Of a stretch of DNA of 64,000 bases, positions 51,936 through 59,800 are shown one piece after another; position 1 is the first letter of the stretch, and each line of letters starts with the position of its first letter. Origin of the DNA: Lytechinus pictus (taxonomy: Eukaryota > Echinodermata > Echinoidea > Temnopleuroida > Toxopneustidae); assembly GCF_037042905.1 (NCBI RefSeq), contig NC_087252.1, positions 831,501-895,500 on the forward strand. The letters are read 5' to 3'. Position numbers and translations under genes: made by a program. The notes under the pieces were generated by a model. That model worked only from the letters and a program-made list of their open reading frames with translations, searched no databases and had not been told where the DNA came from.

Positions 51936-52326
51936 ACATTTAATTTAATTTAATTCTTTGTCTCTTTGTTTTCCACTTTTTTGTTCTTGTCTTTCCTCTT
52001 TGCCATTTCTTTTTCCAATCTTCTCTTGATAGTTCGCTCGAGTAGACTTGTCAAAATTCAAGTGTTTTGATTCTTTGTTTCTGTATTTCTACTTTTCTTT
52101 TTCTCAACTACTTTCACCTTTTATCTCCTTTCTATTTCTCTCCTAATTTACTTTCATATTTTCGCTCAAGTCAGTTGATTTTAACTATTGTATCGTTGCC
52201 TTTTGTTTTAAAAGCGCCAGCTGTTTTATTCTTTTGATATTCGTGAATAATTTGCTTCGAAATTTATGAAAAATTGTTTTCGTTTAGCTTTCGATTGGTA
52301 ACTGCCTAAAGCAGTTAAAGGAGCCA

Positions 52327-53740
52327 TGTCACTGCAGCAGTATGCAGTGAAGGTTTATGATTTTAAATGTACATGTTTTTGATTAATTCAGTTTTTCATT
52401 CTTTAAATGATATTAATTCAGTGGTTATCTATAATGATATCTTCTAACTTGCTTTCAGTCTTCTGATTTTGATTATGTTTAGATATTGAATTTAGTCTTA
52501 TTGGTGTATATCTAGTAGGCATATATAACATTTTTTTGTACATAAAGCTTTTCATATAGTATTCAATATGCTTGCATGTAGTAGATATATACTTGTACAT
52601 ATTTCAGTGTTATAAGATCGAGACACCCTGATTAAAGAGAACTATGTTCTCTGTGAAGGTTCTATTCATTCCCAGAGGAGCAATTGTCTGGACCTTCAGA
52701 CCTTTAGTACACAAACTTGGCCACAGTAATTGTAGAACAAAGACCCCCTTTCAGTTTGTGCAGCCCCCTTTTCTATAGTTTCAACTTGTACTGGTAGAGC
52801 TTGGCTTGGGTTTTAGCTTTTTGAGAAAGCCAAGTCATTACATTTCGGAAAGCCAGCGAGTTAACATCATATTTTAGACACCTCAAGTATTAAGTTCGAT
52901 CTTTCGATACCTTCGATTCAGTTTCAACAGTTCAAAGCCTCCAATTGGTAAGAATAGTTTTATACTTCACTATTATAGATATCTCTATATTAATTTCTTT
53001 AAAGCAGTAGCAATATAGTAAACTTATATGCATTTTTAGAACTCAGTTTAGGATATTTCTTATTGCAAAGTTGTAGCTTTATTTCGAGATCATCTTTATG
53101 ATTAATAACTACATTACCTATATTTATCTTCACTTTAAATGTTTTGATTCGCAAATTGTTAAGTGAGTTTATTAATGTCTTCATTAATTTCTGTGTTGTT
53201 TTAATTAGTTTATGAGACATATTTGTTAGTAATACTTTCTTGAATATTTTGTTATTCATATTATAAGGAAATTCCATTTAGTTACATTAATTAGTCTGTA
53301 CCTATGTAATTGATGAACTTATTATCTTAACTTATTAACTTATTTCTCCTTTTAATGCTAGTTACATAATCCAATTGTTTTGTGTAGTTTGTTTACTTTA
53401 TTCATATTTGTTTCACTTATAGCTGTTAGAATAGTAATTTAGCATACCTTTTCTTGTATATAGTCATAGCATAAAGTCGCGTTATTTGTTTTCTTTCGTA
53501 ATATCATTTGTGAATTTGAATACTAAATGTTCGTTCTATTTGTTCTCTTTTTCTCGCAGTATTCTATCTACATCTACTTTACTTCATGTTACACGAGAGT
53601 TTTGCAATTAAAATCGAATCGTCATCGGTAATTCTCTCTGTTCGGAATAAGTTTCTTTTGGAGTGCATTGTTCTTCGAACCACCTTCGATCTCGACCGAA
53701 ACTCCTTACTTAGCATCTCGAGTTAAGTGAGGCAGCCACA
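52327..53740 (+). repeat. 3' LTR of the BEL/Pao element
   Basis: Same length and, by eye, the same sequence as the 5' LTR; followed directly by ACAAG. Confidence 0.93.
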
Positions 53741-53889
53741 ACAAGTATTGGAAACAAAACGATACTCCTGGCAAGTATTCCCTGAAATGAACCCCTAAAC
53801 AAGTACAGCGATGTTTATGTCACGGGTCCGTCCGTCGTCGTGGTTTTACCTTTATACACCATTTGGTTTAGTACGGCCCCACAATAAAG

Positions 53890-53932
53890 ATGTATACTAA
53901 TAACGCTTTTACGTTATTAGTATATATCTCTA
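53890..53932. repeat. Hairpin in the centre of the G-run MITE
   Basis: TATACTAATAACG, loop CTTTTA, CGTTATTAGTATA: a 13-bp perfect stem, with GGCCCCAC/GGGCCCCAC close by on each side. Confidence 0.75.
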
Positions 53933-54232
53933 CGGGCCCCACCTTCCACACCTCGCGCAAATCATACTCTAAACACGTAGTGTTGGGGCAAAGAGGATAT
54001 CTTTATAAAACATTTTAATTTTGTTTATCATCCCCGCAAATTTGACCCTAAACACGTAGCTTTCCTAGCGAAATAGATACCCTTTTTTCATTATTTTTGT
54101 GTTTTTGACACCCTTATCACGTTACGTACGTAACGTACGTGCCCTATCTTGAAAAAGACATCCTTTTTACGTGTTTTTTGGTCGCGCATGGTATCCACTC
54201 GTCAATGTAAGTGCCCCCCCCCCCCCCCCGGG

Positions 54233-54381
54233 GTGCAGTTATTGTCTTTGTTGTTATTATGCTGAACGTAAGCGATACGTCTGATCTGGCAAAGACTACG
54301 CATTGCAACAATGTGTAGTCTTTGCCAGATCAGACGTATCTCTTGCGTTCAGCATAACAGCAAAGACAATAAATGCAGCCT
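54233..54381. repeat. ~150-bp near-perfect hairpin
   Basis: The arm from 54234 (TGCAGTTATTGTCTTTG) through GATCTGGCAAAGACTACGCA pairs with TGTGTAGTCTTTGCCAGATC to CAAAGACAATAAATGCA across a 3-base loop near 54310. It is the core of the outer foldback MITE. Confidence 0.8.
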
Positions 54382-54451
54382 CCGCCTGGATATAGGCTAC
54401 CTTAGAGAGTGCAAATGTGACCGAGCTACTATAAATTACTAATCACCAAAC

Positions 54452-54690
54452 ATGCAGGCAATGATTTCAAATATCATCCCGAGGTTTTTTTACCTGACTG
54501 CTAAGAAAGTACGAATGCCTGTGAGCAAGCAACCAGGGGACCAACGGCTTAAGGTCCTCTCCGAGGGACCTGGTAATGAGGATAAATGCCTTACCAAAGG
54601 GCACTTGGAAATCGAACCCGGGTCATCGGAATCCGAAACCCCCGCTCTATACCGACTGAGCTATCGCGCCTCATGGAGTAACATATACCA
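54452..54690 (-). mobile_element. tRNA-derived SINE on the minus strand
   Basis: On the minus strand it reads GCGCGATAGCTCAGTCGGTA (A box) ... CCCGGGTTCGATTTCC (B box) ... CCCTTTGGTAAGGC, then a body with CCCTCGGAGAGGACCTTAAG. The body resembles the SINE at 2034 (CCCTCGGATAGGACGTTAA). The plus-strand 82-codon frame across it is not a gene. Confidence 0.7.
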
Positions 54691-54699
54691 CAATGGTTA

Positions 54700-55550
54700 G
54701 TTTCGGTCATATTCGTTCATTATTTTGGTTTACGTAGCAGACGATGCTAGCCTGCGAGTATATAGTATACTTACGCAGACCCTATTGCAAATCAAAATCA
54801 ATTCCGGACTCAATATTTGCTTCCTAGCTCAAACTGTAGCTATATCATAAATATCAGTAGGCAAAGTTTTATAATACAAGAACAATACTTTCAACATTAA
54901 ATGCGTTAATTAAGTATGTTTGGACTGTATTAATTGTTTCAAATGGAAAGGGTCTAGAAACAAAAACTATCATACGTTAGTCACGTGACGTTGTACACAG
55001 AAATATGCCATGTTCTGCCTGCTCGATCTCAAAGTTTGGGAGAAAAATAAGATGTAACCATTATACCAGTCATAAAGTACTATACATCAAACTGTAGGTA
55101 ATCTATTTAACATTGAGATGACAATCAATCTTGACATTTTTTACCCTTAGGGATCCCTTTAGGGATATTTCAGTGGGAAAACAAAGGTGCCAACGTCTCG
55201 AAAATATAGGTGGTTTTAGACCGTTTACCATAGCAAGAGTTGTGAACATGGGAACATGGACACTTTCAAATGAACAGCGAGACGTGAATAGTGAATTAAT
55301 TGTAATAATATTCACATCAAATTAATTGAATTGGACAAAATTTTCACACTATTATCAATCTGGTGTGAGATTATTAATAATTATAAAGATATACCCGGAT
55401 TTTTGCAATATTACGCTCGTGAAAACGACTGTTCCCTGTGTTGAAGCTGTGTGTGGGGACTTTTGGACACTCATGCACGCGACTAACCATTATGCATCAT
55501 TTTTGTCAGCATTAACCGATATTATTTTTGCTTCCTCTATGCCAGGATCA
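54700..55550. other. No gene seen
   Basis: Unique AT-rich DNA. Short frames have no domain or splice context. Confidence 0.3.
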
Positions 55551-55559
55551 CACAGTCAA

Positions 55560-55892
55560 GGGCGGAAATCTCTCCCCATAGGTAGGGAGGGGGGGGGGGC
55601 CAGGGGCTGGAAAATTTGACCAAAAAAAAGGTTATCAACCAAAAAGTAAGGTCATGCCAGGGGCCGCAGAACTGTTTTAAAAGTGGGGGGGGGGGGCTGA
55701 CCATGCAAAAAATCACAATCATATGGTAATTTTTACGTTTTTGTACATGGTTTTGAATGTTTTATTTCGATTTTAAATGATTGATTTTGTTCCATCATAA
55801 AAGACAAAAAATACTAGGGGGACATTTCATATTGTGTCCTACTATTTTGGGTAGGGGGACGCGACCCCCTGTCCTCCCTGGGATTTCCGCCC
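55560..55892. mobile_element. TIR element with GGGCGGAAATC / GGATTTCCGCCC ends
   Basis: GGGCGGAAATCTCTCCCC at the left and CCTCCCTGGGATTTCCGCCC at the right. It contains a nested G-run fragment (55655-55750) related to 41410-41600. TSD not resolved. Confidence 0.55.
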
Positions 55893-56060
55893 ATGTGCAC
55901 AGTCCCGATGCAGACAGAGTAGAGGACCGAAACACAAGTTATTTTACAAAACAGAAACTTCTTCTCTCGTAATCTAAAAAAAAAACAGTCAGTATACCAC
56001 GTCGGATGACATAAATTTTCTGTCCTTTAATTAATTCCAACAAAAAAATATGGCCTAGAT

Positions 56061-56170
56061 CCCGGGGGGGGGGGCATTTACATTGACGAGTGGATACCAT
56101 GCACGACCAAAAAACACGTAAAAGGGATGTCTTTGTCATTATTCAATGGAAGTGCCCCCCCCCCCCCCCC
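56061..56170 (+). mobile_element. Short G-run MITE with direct repeat TGGCCTAGATC
   Basis: CCCGGGGGGGGGGCATTTAC...GAGTGGATACCATGCACGACC and, 60 bases on, TTCAATGGAAGTGCCCCC. TGGCCTAGATC flanks both ends, which fits an 8-bp duplication plus context. It is an internally deleted relative of 45155-54232, ending 266 bases before the nuclear receptor ATG. Confidence 0.75.
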
Positions 56171-56174
56171 GTGG

Positions 56175-56230
56175 CCTAGATCTATATATATATATCATAG
56201 AGAGTATATATCTCTATGATATATATCTAC
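56175..56230. repeat. AT-rich palindrome upstream of the nuclear receptor
   Basis: ATATATATATCATAGAGA, spacer GTATATA, TCTCTATGATATATAT: an 18-bp stem about 210 bases before the ATG at 56436. It could act in the promoter or be a repeat remnant. Confidence 0.6.
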
Positions 56231-56435
56231 TATAAAGTACATTCATTTGCGTCGCCTGACCTGAAATTATCGACATTTTTTATTTCACATTCCATATCCA
56301 CAGCTGAGTGCAACATGCGGTCGATAACTTCAGGCGCAGGAGTGTCGTGTCAAAAAAAGAAAAGCAGCGATCGACGGAGGCTTCTCCTTTCCCCCAAAGA
56401 ACTGTAATATAAAGGCAGGAGCAAGAGAAAGAAAG

Positions 56436-56844
56436 ATGGAATGCTATGAAAGTGACCAAGTATCGATGTCGACCAGCCCTTCGACTATCGCTTCGTCCAG
56501 TCCATCGATATATTATGCCTCAGATCAGAGTCCCTCTCAGTCCCAGTGCTCGTCGGGCAGCTCCATCGGATCATTCAGCATTCCCGACGCAGGTGGAACA
56601 GGCGATCGCGACCGAGAACGTCCGTGCCTGGTGTGCGGTGACCGCGGCACTGGGTGTCACTATTCAGTATTTTCTTGCGAAGGTTGCAAAGGGTTTTTCA
56701 AGCGAACGGTCCAGAAACAGCTCTTGTATTCATGCAGGGGACCCAGTAACATGGAGGGCGCCTGTGAAATCAACAAAGCAAGTCGGAATAGCTGTCAGTT
56801 TTGTCGATTTCAGAAGTGTTTGACAGCTGGTATGAAAACAGATG
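56436..56844 (+). CDS. Nuclear receptor exon with A/B domain and DNA-binding domain
   Basis: ATG at 56436 follows stops in the same frame upstream. It encodes the whole two-finger DBD and ends ...MKTD with G|GTGAGG, phase 1. Read-through past the donor adds a short Leu/Phe-rich tail to 56960 that does not look like protein. Confidence 0.88.
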
Positions 56845-59800
56845 GTGAGGATTCAGATTTCAGAAATAAAAATCTAGGGCTAGGCCTAGGCCCATTTATA
56901 TTTTGGTTTCCAGTTTTGGGGTCCAATTTCCTTTGTTTACATTTGCTGCAAAAGGATTAACTTGGCGGCAAATAAAAATGTGATAAGCAGATTCCTCATG
57001 AAAAATTACCCCTTTTCACCGTCTACTTTAAAAATTCACCGTCTACTTTTGTTTTGATAAGGATTTTTGTTGTCAATCACACACAAAACAAATGGGCTTC
57101 TGACCTCAGTGAGACAAAATTTTGGGTGGAAAAAATCATGCTTTTGTTGGTGTTGTTTCTTTTGTCGTTTTGCAAAGCAAGTCTCCAATGTGGGAGATTG
57201 TCTCCCCTATTGGAGAGAGTCTCCCATATTGGCCGTGCGCCTCTACTGTCAGTACTACTATATACTAGTACGTAGTTAGTAGATAGGTGGTGGCCGTCTG
57301 TTTGGAGGAGTTTTTTTAACTTTTTCAATTTCTTTTTATTTCTCCTCATACACAGACGGCTCGCGATCGTGCACCCGCCATTAGGGGGTTAACAATGCAA
57401 AATCCCCTGACGGGGCTCATCAATTTTTGTCTTTATTTCATAAAAATATATAAAAGGAACTGGACCAAAATAAAAATTATTCCGTCTTGGCCTGAAATGC
57501 ACCAAAACAGGAAAAAATAAACTCAGACAAAAGGAAAAAAAACAGTGACTTACTTTGCCTGTCACGCAACTCCCACTTCCCTGGTTTATCCAAACTTAAA
57601 ACATGGCCAGTGAGTCCCTGTACAGATCGATTTAGAACTTTGATCTCTGTAGTCTGTATTTGGAATTTTGGATTTGGTGAGTGGAGCCATCAGAGTTCAG
57701 CGGAATAACCAACATAACAGAGACCAAAGTTTTTGGTCTAGTTCTAGACTAATCACATATTGGTTCACTTTTTTAATCTGATTTTTTGCTTTCAAACTTT
57801 GTCACCTGAACTGAGAAGTGAAGTTCACCCTAGGCAGAGAAAGTTCTCTAAATTATGCAATCAAAATAATTTGACATTTTTAGAACTCGCAAGATCACAA
57901 TGTTCACTTTAAACTTCTGTTTCTCACTTTGTCTGTCAGATTATGGTATTTCATCAAATTTTACAGCAGTCTGTCTAGGCTAATACTTTAAATTGGTTGC
58001 ATTTGCAATATCAAAGATGGAGAAATAATTCATATTGCTATTTGTTTGCTTTCTTGAGACCAAGAGCACTTTTAATTCTGGGGGAAAAATAATGAGAAAT
58101 GAATCAAAGAACCTGTCCTTAAAATTTGAAATTTCAGTAACAAAATTTAAGAAATATGTCATGAATTCTGCAAAGTCAAAATGACCCATTAAGCGCAATA
58201 TAGACCTACGTAAATGTTGCATATTTGATTTGTTTATTATAAAGATAAGCTTTGTGTACAATGGCATGCACACATCACTATTGTGTATGTGTTTATGAAC
58301 AATAGACTTAAAGCGCTCTGTGTGTATTGTGAATAGAGTGTGACTTGAGTCGAACTTGGCAGTCTGCTGTGTGTGACTAGTGTTTGGAAGCGCCGTGGTG
58401 TAGCGGTTCTGACTCTCGCCTTGTAATCAGAGGGTCGTGTGTTCGAATCCCACCATGGCCTAGCGCCCTTTGGCAAGGCGTCAATCCACACTTTGCCGCT
58501 CTAGGTGCTAATTGGGTACCGGTAGGAAACAACCGTCATTGTGGTTGGTTTAGCAAGTTTTGCGCCTAACAGGCTGCTTGGAATGCTATGAATCCAGTGA
58601 CCGGGTAATAATAATTGTGAAGCGCTTTGAACAGTCGTAGATTGATAAAGCGCTATATAAATGCCAATTATTATTATTATTATAGTCAAACTATAAAGCA
58701 GGCAAAGAGTTAATGGGTAAAGAGGATAACGAACTGATCCTTGAGAGCCTGTATTGAACATGGAGTTTGGTGGCCCCTGAATTACAATGGAGTCTCCAGA
58801 CTTGAAACAGAGGAGAGGGTCGAGTGTTTAAATCCTTGCCATGGAGTCATAACCTTAAAAAAATGATCAACATGCACTACAGTCAACCCAGGTGAGGTAA
58901 ATCAGCATCTGGCAAGTTCTTTGAAATGTTTGCGCACTATAATTTAGAGGTGGCTAAAAATATTATGATCTGCATCCTGCACTATGATATCTGAACTTAA
59001 TATTATTGTTATTATTTTTATCATTATTTCCTTCAGCTGTTAGAGAAGACCGACTACCAGGAGGCAAGCCAAAGAACAAGAAACTCCGCAGTGATTCCAC
59101 AACTTCCAATCACAGCAGAACAGTTCCTTCTCCTGCTGGGTCAGAGTTCATTCAATCACCAACGAACGAAAACACCCAGACCGTCTATGATGGCATGATT
59201 GGTAGTGACAACGAACCTTGGAGACTGACCTTAAAGGCATTATGTGATGCCAGTCCCCATCTGGTTCCAGATGCTTCCAGTGGTAAGTGATCATTATTTA
59301 TGACTTAATTCCCCATTTAGTTCCAGATATGTCCAGTGGTAAGTGATCCTTATTTCTGACTTCCCCATTTAGTTCCAGACATGTCCAGTGGTAAGTGACC
59401 CTTATTTATGACTTACTTCCCCATTTAGTTCCAGATACGTCCAGTGGTAAGTGATCCTTATTTCTGACTTACTTCCCTATTTGGTTCCAGATATGTCCAG
59501 CAGTAAATGATCCTTATTTCTGACTTACTTCCCTATTTGGTTCCAGATATGTCCAGCAGTAAATGACCCTTATTTCTGACTTACTTCCCCATATGATTCC
59601 AGATGCTTTCAGTGGCAAGGCACCTTGTGAAAAGTCAGAGCTGCATATATTTTTTTTTGTCTGCAGGCATAACACAAGCAGCTTTTCATTACTTATCTTC
59701 ATATTTCATCAGCTACAAAATAATGAGGATTGCAGAAAAGCTGCTATGAAGAGATGCATAGTGTTTATTCTGCTTTAATACGCAGCAGAGATTTTTAAAC

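Larger units (their letters stand above)
45290..53745 (+). mobile_element. Complete BEL/Pao LTR retrotransposon
   Basis: Two 1414-bp LTRs (45295-46708, 52327-53740) begin TGTCACTG and end CAGCCACA, bounded by the 5-bp duplication ACAAG (45290-45294, 53741-53745). The intact G-run copy at 7882 reads CCTTTAACAAGTATTGG across this point, confirming the insertion site. I found no difference between the LTRs by eye, so insertion was recent. The internal region holds one long frame and an AAAGGAG purine tract before the 3' LTR. I could not assign a tRNA primer site after the 5' LTR. Confidence 0.95.
45155..54232 (+). mobile_element. hAT-like G-run MITE (CCCGGG ends), interrupted by BEL
   Basis: Ends CCCGGGGGGCCACTTCC and GTGCCCCC...CCCGGG; 8-bp duplication GTGCAGTT at 45147-45154 and 54233-54240. 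The two ends share GAGTGGATACCATGCGCGACC (one base differs at left), then diverge. Minus the retrotransposon and one ACAAG, it is about 627 bp and non-coding. Relatives: 7882-8140, 8678-11143 and 56061-56170. Confidence 0.8.
45122..54398. mobile_element. Outer foldback MITE split by two nested insertions
   Basis: The left arm AGCCTATAATC..AGGCGGACTGGGTGCAGTT (45122-45154) resumes at 54233 and continues GTGCAGTTATTGTCTTTG... The right arm returns as CAAAGACAATAAATGCAGCC and TATAGGCT, ending about 54398. Without the insertion the element would be about 190 bp and nearly palindromic. It is the oldest layer of the nest. Confidence 0.7.

Noticed and set aside
58388-58462. A functional tRNA-Thr gene
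   Set aside because: The head folds imperfectly and is fused to a SINE body with an ATT tail.
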